Shown: one piece after another, positions 1 through 6,957 of the stretch | Numbering within the stretch: the first letter of the stretch is position 1 | Layout of the letters: each line of letters starts with the position of its first letter | Assembly (NCBI GenBank): GCA_002591625.1 | Contig: PCDB01000066.1 | Location: 1 to 15,626 of the forward strand | Reading direction: 5' to 3' | Length of the DNA stretch: 15,626 nucleotides | Source: Porticoccaceae bacterium | GTDB taxonomy: Bacteria; Pseudomonadota; Gammaproteobacteria; Pseudomonadales; Porticoccaceae | Position numbers and translations under genes: made by a program | The notes under the pieces: generated by a model | What the model was told of the DNA's origin: nothing | What the model saw: only the letters and a program-made list of their open reading frames with translations | Database searches by the model: none

Positions 1-188
1 AAACCCTTGTTTGCCCCCTCTCTCAACAATGACAGTCCCTCTGTCAAAGCGATACTCGGTTCCAAGTCATTAATTAGTAGAATACCCTCATTTACTTGCC
101 ATGATGGCATCCGAACCCAATGATCCCAGTCGGCTTGAAGGTTATGCGTTATGACGTAATGACGCTCTAGTTCCAAAATATCTTCCAT
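1..188 (-). CDS. Partial small hypothetical protein of the integrated element, translationally coupled to the integrase
   Basis: The frame is open from an ATG at 188 to the left window edge (about 62 residues), so the C-terminus is missing. Its ATG shares one base with the integrase stop codon (TGATG at 186-190), an arrangement typical of translational coupling. The protein begins MEDILELERHYVITHNLQ and then has a Trp-rich stretch (W..W...PSW) followed by NEGILLINDLEPS. The W-x-E-x-LL-x-LDP-like pattern reminds me of small cargo proteins that often follow P4-type integrases in genomic islands, but I do not recognise a named family and assign no function. No signal peptide or membrane segment is visible. 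It shares strand and direction with the integrase, so it probably belongs to the element rather than the host chromosome. Confidence 0.6.
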   Translation of the reverse strand, partial: MEDILELERHYVITHNLQADWDHWVRMPSWQVNEGILLINDLEPSIALTEGLSLLREGANKG

Positions 189-1507
189 CAGATCACCGTC
201 TTATTTTGTTGGAACGACAATATATTTTCATTTTTAAAACCACCACTGAACAACCACTTCTCATAGGCTTTCAGTATTTTCTTTCTCTCATCAAACAACT
301 GCGATCTTGCATAAGCTGCTCTTGTGGCATCGGTATCTACATGCTTTAAACACAATTCTAGAGCCTCTTCACTGAATCGCTGCTGCTCCTGTCCCCAGGT
401 CCTGAAGGTTGCCCTAAAGCCATGTGCTTCACCCTTGAATCCAAGTGCTGAATTGATATTGCTGCCAAAGTAGGAATCGGGGATTCTCTCGCCCTTGAGT
501 GTCGTGAAGACCAGTCCTGTCCTTGACGGCTGTTCCTTGAGAATCTCAAGTGCTGCCTGTGTGAGCGGTATCTTCCACTCCAGCTTGCTCTTACGCCCAT
601 CATCGCCTTTCAGCAGTGACGGTGGGATCGTCCAGACTTTGTGCTCAAGATCAAGGTCCTTCCAATCCATCAGTCTAGCTTCGGCAGGTCTCGATACCGT
701 AAGAATCATAAACGCCAGACAGGCACCATCAGGCCTCGTGCCTCTCGGTGTGTTGTACCTGTCTAGTGCTTGCATAAATTCAGGTAGTTGATGCCAATCG
801 AGAGCCTCCCGATGTTTAACTGGTGCTATTTTATTTGGCGCAGGATAGAGAAGGGATAAGTTTCCCTGCCAGATTGCAGGATTATGATCTTTTCTGATGC
901 CCTCAATGATGGCCTGTTGGATAATCTGACGGACATGGCCTAGCACCCTCAGGGCTGTATGTGTGACATCGTAGTAACAATTGTCCAGCATCTCCCTTAG
1001 ATGCTGTATCTGGATATTCTCAACTAGGGTGCTGCCAATGTAGGGATAGGCATATGTTTCCAACTGTGCAATAAGTCGCTGACCTTGCTTGGCTGATTTG
1101 TATTCGTCAGATTTATTGATGATGTACCTCGCTGCATACTGTTTGAAGGTCACCGCTTTGCCCTGATCTTCATCGAGTTTTGATTTGACCTGCGCTTTGG
1201 CGACCACCGGATCGATACCTGATTTAATGTCCTCTTGAAGTGCTCTAGCGGCTTCTCTCGCGTTTTTGGTAGGTATGGCAGGGTAACCCCCTAATCCTAT
1301 CCATCGTCGCTTACCGCCAATCATAGCCCTATAGAGCCACTGTTTTGATCCTGCAGTTTCCGAGTCAATAGGCGGGAGGCACTGTAAATACAGGCCTGGC
1401 ACTCCTCCCACAGCATGCACAGCCTTATAAGGTTGACCTGAGGAACTGGTGGTATGGGTGAGTCTGCGAATTGAGACTTCGGCTAATTCTTTGGCTTTTT
1501 TTGGCAT
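188..1507 (-). CDS. int: P4-type tyrosine recombinase (genomic island integrase, DUF4102 N-terminus)
   Basis: Site-specific recombinase of 439 aa expected to integrate and excise the element at the tRNA-Met 3' end. Residues 1-110 form the arm-binding DUF4102-like domain (GLYLQC, KQWLYR, RRWIGLGGYP, REAARALQEDIKSGIDPV). Residues about 118-215 form the core-binding SAM-like domain, and about 235-415 the catalytic domain. The catalytic set is visible: Arg273 (TVSRPAEAR), a likely beta-hairpin Lys near 308-312, His362 and Arg365 (HGFRATFRTW), His389 (LKHV) and nucleophile Tyr399 (RAAYARS). Length and order fit the P4 integrase family, and no catalytic residue is missing. The start ATG at 1507 has a modest GGTAGG Shine-Dalgarno just upstream. 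The gene lies 134 bp from the 3' end of tRNA-Met on the same strand, the classic tRNA-integrated island arrangement. It overlaps the next gene by one base. Confidence 0.93.
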   Translation of the reverse strand: MPKKAKELAEVSIRRLTHTTSSSGQPYKAVHAVGGVPGLYLQCLPPIDSETAGSKQWLYRAMIGGKRRWIGLGGYPAIPTKNAREAARALQEDIKSGIDPVVAKAQVKSKLDEDQGKAVTFKQYAARYIINKSDEYKSAKQGQRLIAQLETYAYPYIGSTLVENIQIQHLREMLDNCYYDVTHTALRVLGHVRQIIQQAIIEGIRKDHNPAIWQGNLSLLYPAPNKIAPVKHREALDWHQLPEFMQALDRYNTPRGTRPDGACLAFMILTVSRPAEARLMDWKDLDLEHKVWTIPPSLLKGDDGRKSKLEWKIPLTQAALEILKEQPSRTGLVFTTLKGERIPDSYFGSNINSALGFKGEAHGFRATFRTWGQEQQRFSEEALELCLKHVDTDATRAAYARSQLFDERKKILKAYEKWLFSGGFKNENILSFQQNKTVI

Positions 1508-1534
1508 TTACCTACCATAAATAATGTTATGTTA

Positions 1535-1561
1535 GGTTACAGGAGAGGGCAGGGGGTTACA
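1535..1561. repeat. Pair of GGTTACA direct repeats upstream of int
   Basis: GGTTACA occurs at 1535-1541 and again at 1555-1561, exactly 20 bp apart, or about two helical turns. The spacing would place two copies of a protein on the same DNA face. They lie 28-54 bp upstream of the int start and could be integrase arm sites or an autoregulatory operator. The assignment is inferential because 7-bp repeats can arise by chance. Confidence 0.35.
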
Positions 1562-1604
1562 ATGCATCTTGTATAAGATTATGAAAGATATACTATATAT
1601 TGTT

Positions 1605-1617
1605 TAATATATTGATT
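1605..1617 (-). promoter_or_regulatory. Candidate IHF-binding site in the att region
   Basis: On the minus strand, AATCAATATATTA matches the IHF consensus WATCARNNNNTTR at every defined position. It is set in AT-rich DNA about 25 bp from the tRNA-Met 3' end. IHF bends att DNA for many tRNA-targeting integrases, so the location is sensible, but the consensus is loose and AT-rich DNA raises the chance rate. Confidence 0.35.
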
Positions 1618-1641
1618 TTGTGATGGCAGGTAACGTAAATT

Positions 1642-1718
1642 TGGTAGCTACGGCTGGACTTGAACCAGCGACCCCAGCATTATGAATGCTGTGCTCTAAC
1701 CAGCTGAGCTACGTAGCC
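1642..1718 (-). tRNA. tRNA-Met (CAT anticodon, elongator type)
   Basis: A complete cloverleaf of 77 nt including an encoded CCA (1642-1644 on the plus strand as TGG). The acceptor stem GGCTACG pairs with CGTAGCT, ending in a G-U pair. The anticodon stem CAGCA/TGCTG encloses a TTCATAA loop with anticodon CAT. The T arm carries GGTTCAAGTCC. The sequence closely resembles elongator tRNA-Met. The acceptor start G1 with a G-U 1-72 closure differs from the C-A mismatch of initiator tRNA. It follows ychF as in Pseudomonas, and its 3' end borders the integrase element, making it the probable attachment site. Confidence 0.95.
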
Positions 1719-1752
1719 ACATTTTCGGGATCTCATCGTACAACGGGCGGAA

Positions 1753-1781
1753 ATTCTCTCTATATGGATTCAATTTGTCAA
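1753..1781 (-). promoter_or_regulatory. Sigma-70 promoter for tRNA-Met
   Basis: On the minus strand a perfect -35 TTGACA (1776-1781) is followed after exactly 17 bp by GAGAAT (1753-1758, 4 of 6 matches to the -10 consensus). The tRNA 5' end lies 34 bp downstream. The DNA after the -10 is CG-rich (CCGCCCG), as in the discriminators of stable-RNA promoters. The rest of the 1719-1945 gap shows no convincing gene and no clear terminator for ychF. Confidence 0.65.
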
Positions 1782-1945
1782 GAACTAAACCAAGGTCATG
1801 ATTTTGGTGCGTTTTGCCAGACAATACATTTGTCATGTTCCATCGACCTGTTATAGCTTCTACATTGAGAACCAATAATTTTTATTCTGCAGTTTCAGGT
1901 CTTCTTGAATTAAAGACGCCGCCTCGGTAGTGCTGACTCATCCTT

Positions 1946-3037
1946 TCAAACATTGAAGCGAAAATGGATGATATCACCGTCTTTCACCACGTAATCTCTT
2001 CCCTCTAGACGCCATTTTCCGGCATCTTTGGCACCCTGTTCGCCGTTTCCGGCGATAAAATCCTCATAGCCAATCGTCTCAGCGCGAATAAAGCCTTTTT
2101 CAAAATCGGAATGAATTTTGCCGGCCGCATTGGGCGCTGAATAGCCAACAGGAATGGTCCAAGCTCGGACCTCTCTGGGACCGGCAGTGAAATAAGTGTG
2201 CAGCCCGAGTAACGCGTAGCCGGAACGGATTACTCTGTTGAGTCCCGGTTCAGTCATCCCTAATTCTTCAAGAAATTCGTCCCGTTCCTCCTCTTCCAGT
2301 TCGGCGATTTCAGCTTCCATTTTATTACAAATTGGTAGGGCGACAGCTTGCTCGGCCTTGGCAATCTCAAGCACTGCGTCGAGATAGGGATTGTTTATGA
2401 AACCGGTCTCATCAACATTTGCTACATACATGATCGGTTTAAGCGTCAGCAGATTAAGGGGCTTTATTAGATGCAATTCTTCCTGTCCTAGTTGCAGGGT
2501 TCTGACTGGCTGAGCATTGTCCAGATGGGAGATTACTTTCTCGAGGAGGGCAACTAAGGATATAGAATCTTTGTCTTGACTTTTGGCAGCTTTTTGAGCT
2601 CTTTGCATTGCTTTCTCTGCGGCCTCCAGATCGGCCAGAGCTAATTCCGTGTTGATTACCGAAATATCTTCACCAGGGCTTATGCGTTCTCCTACATGCA
2701 CAACGTTTTCATCCTCAAAGCACCTCACTACATGCGCTATCGCATCGGTCTCTCGAATATTAGCAAGAAACTGATTGCCTAAGCCCTCTCCTTTTGAGGC
2801 GCCGGTCACGAGCCCAGCGATGTCCACAAACTCCATTTGGGTGCATAAAACTTTTTCTGGTTTCACAATATCTGCGATTGCTGCCAATCGATAGTCCGGG
2901 ACTGGAACCATGCCCGTATTCGGCTCGATAGTACAAAATGGGAAGTTTTCGGCGCTTATTCCAGCCTTTGTAAGAGCATTAAATAGCGTAGATTTACCAA
3001 CATTAGGTAGCCCAACTATACCGCAGTTAAAGCCCAT
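1946..3037 (-). CDS. ychF: Redox-regulated ATPase YchF (OLA1/Obg family)
   Basis: P-loop NTPase of the Obg-related YchF/OLA1 family, a cytoplasmic ribosome-associated protein that in characterised members prefers ATP to GTP. With the start at the ATG at 3037 the protein is 363 aa, the usual length, and begins [19 protein letters not shown]. An upstream extension of nine codons is possible but not family-like. Visible motifs are the Walker A GLPNVGKS (residues 8-15), the G3 DIAGLV, the NVDE segment replacing the canonical NKxD, the hallmark [14 protein letters not shown], and a C-terminal TGS domain ending [11 protein letters not shown]. The start lies inside the end of pth (11-nt overlap, 3027-3037), so translation is probably coupled to pth. 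It is the last protein gene of the block before tRNA-Met. Confidence 0.96.
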   Translation of the reverse strand: MGFNCGIVGLPNVGKSTLFNALTKAGISAENFPFCTIEPNTGMVPVPDYRLAAIADIVKPEKVLCTQMEFVDIAGLVTGASKGEGLGNQFLANIRETDAIAHVVRCFEDENVVHVGERISPGEDISVINTELALADLEAAEKAMQRAQKAAKSQDKDSISLVALLEKVISHLDNAQPVRTLQLGQEELHLIKPLNLLTLKPIMYVANVDETGFINNPYLDAVLEIAKAEQAVALPICNKMEAEIAELEEEERDEFLEELGMTEPGLNRVIRSGYALLGLHTYFTAGPREVRAWTIPVGYSAPNAAGKIHSDFEKGFIRAETIGYEDFIAGNGEQGAKDAGKWRLEGRDYVVKDGDIIHFRFNV

Positions 3038-3644
3038 CTTCAGAACCCTGGTTAAGCGGAACAATCTCGCTGTGAAGTCCGGTCATAGCTTTGTCCCAGT
3101 CGCCTTTAATCGTTAAATGGAGCCATCGAATAGCATTTTCAATGCTCCTCTTGATGAGTATTTGCTCTTGTGGAGAGGGTTTTTGCAGAACATAACTGCT
3201 CACCTGAATCGCATTGCCCGGATGGTCAATCCCTATTCTTAGTCGGGCGAAAGATCTATCATTACTCAGCTTATCAATTACATCCCTTAGGCCATTATGG
3301 CCGCCATGGCCACCGCCGAGTTTAAATTTGGCTACTCCAGCGCTAAGGTCGAGCTCATCATGAGCTATAAGGATCTGTGAAGGTAAGATTTTATAATATG
3401 CTGCTAAGGCTGATACAGAGTTTCCGCTTCGGTTCATGAAGGTAGAGGGATTCAAAAGCCGTATATCGTTATCCCCAATGGATACACTCCCAGTCGCACC
3501 AAAAAATTTACTCTCTGGTTTGAGTTCAATTTTTTTGAAGCGTGCAAGGGCAAGTACAAAATTGCTGCCAGCATTATGTCTGGTTTTTTCATAGCTAGCC
3601 CCGGGATTGCCGAGCCCCACAATAAGTTTGATCAAATTGTTCAA
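3027..3644 (-). CDS. pth: Peptidyl-tRNA hydrolase
   Basis: Cytoplasmic esterase that releases peptides from tRNAs dropped by stalled ribosomes. The 205-residue protein shows the Pth signature: LIVGLGNPG near the N-terminus, TRHNAG with catalytic His23, FMNRSG with Asn71, HDELDL with Asp96, and [12 protein letters not shown] with Asn117. The start is uncertain. An in-frame TAG lies only a few codons upstream and there is no ATG, so the candidates are TTG at 3644 or TTG at 3635 (protein [12 protein letters not shown], close to the usual N-terminus). Neither has a strong Shine-Dalgarno. It lies 26 nt after rplY and overlaps ychF by 11 nt. The weak start may keep Pth levels low, but that is inference. 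Confidence 0.96.
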   Translation of the reverse strand: MNNLIKLIVGLGNPGASYEKTRHNAGSNFVLALARFKKIELKPESKFFGATGSVSIGDNDIRLLNPSTFMNRSGNSVSALAAYYKILPSQILIAHDELDLSAGVAKFKLGGGHGGHNGLRDVIDKLSNDRSFARLRIGIDHPGNAIQVSSYVLQKPSPQEQILIKRSIENAIRWLHLTIKGDWDKAMTGLHSEIVPLNQGSEDGL

Positions 3645-3670
3645 TTTTCTGCGCTAGAAGAAATCGTCCA

Positions 3671-4345
3671 TTAATCTGGACTTTCACTTCCGTCAGTGTC
3701 TTCGGTCGATTCGATGGAGGTTTGAACTTCAGGACCGTCTTCAGATTCTATTGAACTACTACCTCGTGCTTTGCTAACAGAAGCGATTGGTTGATCGTAA
3801 TCAGCACCGTAACTGAGAGCAACACTCTCAACTCCTTTTGGCATAACGATGTCTGACATATGTAATGTCTCTCCAAGTTTCAATGCGGCCACGTCAACTT
3901 CCAAAAACTCTGGAAGATGCTCTGGTAGGCACTGAATTTCCAGATCGCTCATTGTACGAGAAAAGACCCCCCCTTCCTGTTTTACACCAATACATGTATC
4001 TTCATTGACGAAGTGCAATGGGACTTTCAGCGTAAGTTTGGTGGCCTTGCTGATTCGCAGAAAATCCATATGAAGCAGGATCGCTTTTGAGGGATGTCGT
4101 TGCAAATCTTTAAGAACAACAGATTCGGTTTTTCCATCGATATTTAGACTAATCACTTGAGAGTAATAAGCTTCGTTTTCGAGTGCCTTAGCAACGTCTT
4201 TGTGAACCAATGCAAGTGATTGAGGCTTTTTCTTGCCCCCATAAACAATTGCGGGTATTTCTCCATTTTTACGACGCAGGCGGCGGCTCGCACCTTTCCC
4301 TAAGACAGCCCGCGCTGTGGCGTTTAATGTATACTCACTTGACAT
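3671..4345 (-). CDS. rplY: Large ribosomal subunit protein bL25, long CTC/TL5 form
   Basis: The 5S rRNA-binding protein of the 50S subunit. The 224-aa product is the two-domain (CTC/TL5) type found in pseudomonads rather than the roughly 94-aa single-domain E. coli form. Residues 1-95 are the L25 RNA-binding domain (LGKGASRRLRRKNGEIPAIVYGG, LKDLQRHPSKAILLHMDFLRI). Residues about 100-190 are the beta domain (VPLHFVNEDTCIGVKQEGG, LPEFLEVDVAALKLGETLHMSDI). The last 30 residues are an acidic Ser/Glu/Asp tail likely to be disordered. The ATG at 4345 follows a near-perfect GGAGGA Shine-Dalgarno, so the start is firm. It lies between prs (92-nt gap holding a candidate structured leader) and pth. Confidence 0.96.
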   Translation of the reverse strand: MSSEYTLNATARAVLGKGASRRLRRKNGEIPAIVYGGKKKPQSLALVHKDVAKALENEAYYSQVISLNIDGKTESVVLKDLQRHPSKAILLHMDFLRISKATKLTLKVPLHFVNEDTCIGVKQEGGVFSRTMSDLEIQCLPEHLPEFLEVDVAALKLGETLHMSDIVMPKGVESVALSYGADYDQPIASVSKARGSSSIESEDGPEVQTSIESTEDTDGSESPD

Positions 4346-4351
4346 TTTTAT

Positions 4352-4422
4352 CCTCCAAATTAGACCAACTCAGACCGCGACCAGAACTGAATTGACGTTT
4401 TAATATCCTCAATTTGAGGTCG
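4352..4422 (-). promoter_or_regulatory. Candidate structured leader of rplY that could sequester its Shine-Dalgarno
   Basis: In the prs-rplY gap, minus-strand CCTCAAATT (4411-4419) is complementary to the Shine-Dalgarno segment AATTTGGAGG (4352-4361) with one bulged G. Pairing would hide the ribosome site. The same CCTC element also sits in a perfect 13-bp palindrome (4407-4419). An alternative fold is AATTGA (4409-4414) with TCAATT (4390-4395), enclosed by CGACC (4418-4422) with GGTCG (4378-4382). The two folds are mutually exclusive. This resembles ribosomal-protein autoregulatory leaders, but I infer it from base pairing only. Confidence 0.35.
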
Positions 4423-4437
4423 GTTGAATTGTGCCTT

Positions 4438-5379
4438 TCACAAAAACATGGCACTAATCGATTCTTCATTGCTGATACGACGAACCGTTTCAGCCAATAA
4501 CGGCGCTAGGGGAAGTGTGCGGATAACTTTGCAATTGTTAGCCTCTTCGTTTAACGGGATACTATCCGTCACAACCAGTTCGTCTAAGTTTGATTGTTTT
4601 ATATTCTTAATCGCGCTACCGCTCAAAACGGGATGAGTCGCATAAGCCACCACTTTAGAAGCACCAAAGTTTTTTAGCGCTTCCGAGGCTTTGCAAAGCG
4701 TTCCTGCGGTGTCCACAATGTCGTCCACCAGAACACATGTCCGGTCATTAACATCGCCTATCAGGTTCATCACTTCCGTTTGATTGGCAGAGGGTCGACG
4801 CTTGTCTATTATAGCTAGGTCACAACCCAACTGCTTAGCCACGGCTCGGGCACGAACTACCCCACCAATATCTGGAGACACCACTTGCAGATTTGCATAA
4901 TTTCGACGTTCAATGTCATCTAAAAGAACCGGAGCACCATAGACATTGTCTACGGTGCAATTGAAGAACCCTTGAATTTGTTCAGCGTGCAGATCGACCG
5001 TTAAAACCCTATCGACGCCGGCATTTGAGAGCATATCTGCCACAACTTTCGCACTTATTGGAACTCGAACTGAGCGCACTCTTCGATCTTGTCGAGCATA
5101 ACCAAAGTAGGGAACCACCGCCGTTATCCGTCCAGCTGAAGCACGATGCAGAGCATCTATCATCAGCACTAGTTCCATCAAGTTTCGATTGGTGGGAGCA
5201 CAGGTAGGCTGCACTATGAACACGTCATGTCCGCGGACGTTATCGTTGATCTCGATATTTATCTCGCCGTCAGAAAACAGTGATACTACAGCATTGCCTT
5301 TTGGGGTCCCAAGTTTTCGGGCTATGTCGTTAGCAAGTGCAGGATTAGCGTTTCCTGAAAAGACCATCAATCTTGACAC
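4438..5379 (-). CDS. prs: Ribose-phosphate pyrophosphokinase (PRPP synthetase)
   Basis: Makes PRPP from ribose 5-phosphate and ATP for purine, pyrimidine, histidine, tryptophan and NAD synthesis; a cytoplasmic hexamer in known homologues. The 313-aa protein has [16 protein letters not shown] (residues 35-50), the [13 protein letters not shown]-binding segment (91-100), the [15 protein letters not shown]-synthetase signature (129-139), flexible-loop KRR (193-195) and the PRPP loop [10 protein letters not shown] (218-227). The start is GTG at 5379. It has AGGGA about seven bases upstream and gives [13 protein letters not shown], which aligns with the usual N-terminus; an ATG at codon 5 would cut into it. 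The gene follows tRNA-Gln by 36 nt and shares the ispE transcription unit, an arrangement known from Pseudomonas. Confidence 0.97.
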   Translation of the reverse strand: MSRLMVFSGNANPALANDIARKLGTPKGNAVVSLFSDGEINIEINDNVRGHDVFIVQPTCAPTNRNLMELVLMIDALHRASAGRITAVVPYFGYARQDRRVRSVRVPISAKVVADMLSNAGVDRVLTVDLHAEQIQGFFNCTVDNVYGAPVLLDDIERRNYANLQVVSPDIGGVVRARAVAKQLGCDLAIIDKRRPSANQTEVMNLIGDVNDRTCVLVDDIVDTAGTLCKASEALKNFGASKVVAYATHPVLSGSAIKNIKQSNLDELVVTDSIPLNEEANNCKVIRTLPLAPLLAETVRRISNEESISAMFL

Positions 5380-5415
5380 GGTAGATTCCCTGTTTAACTT
5401 TAATTTTCTTATTAA

Positions 5416-5491
5416 TGGCTGGGGCGGTAGGAGTCGAACCTACGAATGACGGGATCAAAACCCGTTGCCTTAACCACTTGGCTACGCCCCA
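5416..5491 (-). tRNA. tRNA-Gln (TTG anticodon)
   Basis: A complete 76-nt tRNA with encoded CCA (5416-5418). The acceptor stem TGGGGCG/CGCCCCA is perfect, G is the discriminator, and the anticodon stem ACGGG/CCCGT flanks TTTTGAT with anticodon TTG. The T arm contains GGTTCGACTCC. The perfect seven-pair acceptor stem fixes the 5' end at 5491, so the first ten tRNA bases are also the last ten bases of ispE. It sits between ispE and prs as in Pseudomonas. No separate promoter is evident, so it is probably cut from the ispE-prs transcript. Confidence 0.96.
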
Positions 5492-6366
5492 ATATTTAGT
5501 TTTCCTAGTTGATAGTGCACAGGAGAATGATTAATTCCCTCAGCAACAAAAGCAGCCCATTTCGGCGGGACTTTTCCACGAATTTTCTCTGCTTGCTGCC
5601 TATCGTTAAAACTGCAAAAAACGCTCGACCCTGTCCCCGTCAAAAGTGGTTCTGCATGATTCTTAAGCCAGCGAACAACCTCTCCAACTTCAATGAACAT
5701 TTCCTCTACCAGCGCCTGACAATCGTTTTTCAGCAGGTTTACGCTAATATCTTGATCCCTCGTGAGCGCGCTCATTTTGATTGGTGGCGAGTTTCTTGTC
5801 AATTCAGGATGAGAGAATATTTGAGCAGACAGAATCTTTACTGGCGGTGTGACGATCAAATACCATTTTTTAGGGATATCAAAACGGGTCAGTTTGTCCC
5901 CTATTCCCTCGCCTAGAGAACTTTGTCCGCGGATAAAAAGGGGAATGTCGGCTCCGAGAGATGCCCCTAGCATGGAGAGATTATGCGAGTTTAGATTACA
6001 ACCCCACAATGTATTGAGAGTCAGAAGTGTGGTGGCTGCATCACTACTACCCCCGCCAAGACCTGCTCCGATAGGCAGTATTTTTCTGAGATTGATGTGG
6101 CAACCATTTTTTACATTTGCACTTTTTTTTAATAGCTGGGCCGACCTTACAATCAGATTATCTTCGTTCTTTATTCCTACAAGGTTATGTGAAAGCAGGA
6201 TTTCATTATCCTCTATAACTTCGAAAGAAATGTCATCACCAATATTGATGAGTTGGAACAGTGTTTGAAGATCATGATATCCATCATGTCGTTTGCCAAG
6301 TATGTTCAAAAACAAGTTTAGTTTTCCGGGGGCAATAACAGTGACTGGCTTGGACCGTAATTTCAT
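5482..6366 (-). CDS. ispE: 4-diphosphocytidyl-2-C-methyl-D-erythritol kinase
   Basis: GHMP-family kinase that phosphorylates CDP-methylerythritol in the non-mevalonate (MEP) isoprenoid pathway. The protein is 294 aa, slightly longer than the roughly 283-aa E. coli enzyme. It shows APGKLNLFL (catalytic Lys15) with RHDGYHDLQTLFQ, the GHMP phosphate loop PIGAGLGGGSSDA (98-110), LGADIPLF with Asp140, and the third motif LLTGTGSSVFC near the C-terminus. The ATG at 6366 is two bases after the lolB stop, implying translational coupling. Its 3' end is odd: the final codons ATT-GGG-GCG-TAG run into tRNA-Gln, so the stop codon lies at tRNA positions 8-10. Confidence 0.96.
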   Translation of the reverse strand: MKLRSKPVTVIAPGKLNLFLNILGKRHDGYHDLQTLFQLINIGDDISFEVIEDNEILLSHNLVGIKNEDNLIVRSAQLLKKSANVKNGCHINLRKILPIGAGLGGGSSDAATTLLTLNTLWGCNLNSHNLSMLGASLGADIPLFIRGQSSLGEGIGDKLTRFDIPKKWYLIVTPPVKILSAQIFSHPELTRNSPPIKMSALTRDQDISVNLLKNDCQALVEEMFIEVGEVVRWLKNHAEPLLTGTGSSVFCSFNDRQQAEKIRGKVPPKWAAFVAEGINHSPVHYQLGKLNIGA

Positions 6367-6368
6367 AT

Positions 6369-6956
6369 TTAGCTATCCGGAGTTCTCCACTTAGAGATGA
6401 TCAATTTAAATGAAATCTTATCATTTTGGCCGATTATTTTTCCCGGGAGATAGCCAAGTAGCGTCGATGAATAGTTAGAAAAGGATAGATACCAACCATC
6501 CTGCGAGAAACTCATTGTGCGGTTGTCCTCATTTTCATCTGAGAAGTTTGCTGGACCGCCCTTTGGTGATGGGACTCCTGAGAGCCACCAGCGCAGATTA
6601 TTTATTGGAATCGAAGTGCTGGTCGCGTTTAACATCAGCATCTCGGGCGGGCCAAACAAAACCTGATCATCTTTCCGCATAGAGGCCGAATTTTGATTTC
6701 CTTCTATCTTGACTTGTCCAAAACCCAGAGGCCCCGATATGAGTATGCGGTATGACGATTCTTTTTGTGTCCAGTCTATCCGTCCAGCAAAGCCATCATC
6801 CGAGGTTTTGATACTTAATTTGGCAGCAATTCGCCACTGTTTCAAATCAGCCCTCGGGGAGGAGTATAGTTCCCACAACTCCGGAGGAGGCGTCTTCTTA
6901 GGGGTATATGACACGCAACCTGATACAAAAACTAGAGCAAATAAAATTAGTCGCAT
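6369..6956 (-). CDS. lolB: Outer-membrane lipoprotein insertion protein LolB
   Basis: The outer-membrane receptor that accepts lipoproteins from LolA and inserts them in the inner leaflet of the outer membrane. From the ATG at 6956 the protein is 195 aa with a very short signal peptide and lipobox VSGC (Cys14). A TTG at 6965 would add three residues but overlaps the preceding stop. LolB features visible are LKQWRIAAKLSIKTSDDGFAGRIDWTQ, SYRILISGPLGFGQVKIEG, and LRWWLSGVPSPKG. The ATG lies one base after the TAA of the TPR lipoprotein gene (TAA-T-ATG) with no good Shine-Dalgarno of its own, so it probably depends on coupled translation. The order lolB-ispE-prs is conserved across gammaproteobacteria. 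LolB sequences diverge strongly, and context adds much to this call. Confidence 0.92.
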   Translation of the reverse strand: MRLILFALVFVSGCVSYTPKKTPPPELWELYSSPRADLKQWRIAAKLSIKTSDDGFAGRIDWTQKESSYRILISGPLGFGQVKIEGNQNSASMRKDDQVLFGPPEMLMLNATSTSIPINNLRWWLSGVPSPKGGPANFSDENEDNRTMSFSQDGWYLSFSNYSSTLLGYLPGKIIGQNDKISFKLIISKWRTPDS

Positions 6957-6957
6957 A

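Larger units (their letters stand above)
1508..1641. other. Island end next to tRNA-Met (att and integrase control region)
   Basis: This 134-bp non-coding strip separates the integrase start from the CCA end of tRNA-Met. It is very AT-rich in its central and tRNA-proximal part (about 1570-1620). It holds a small perfect inverted repeat (ATCTT-GTAT-AAGAT, 1566-1579), two GGTTACA repeats and an IHF-consensus match. These are the ingredients expected of an integrase arm-site and promoter region. The recombination core itself is inferred to lie within the tRNA 3' end and cannot be delimited, because the second att site is outside the window. No rho-independent terminator for the tRNA is visible. 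Confidence 0.5.

Noticed and set aside
1882..1941. 19-codon ORF (MSQHYRGGVFNSRRPETAE) just after ychF on the minus strand
   Set aside because: The only ribosome-site-like bases (AAGG) abut the ATG, too close to work, and nothing but length and position supports it.
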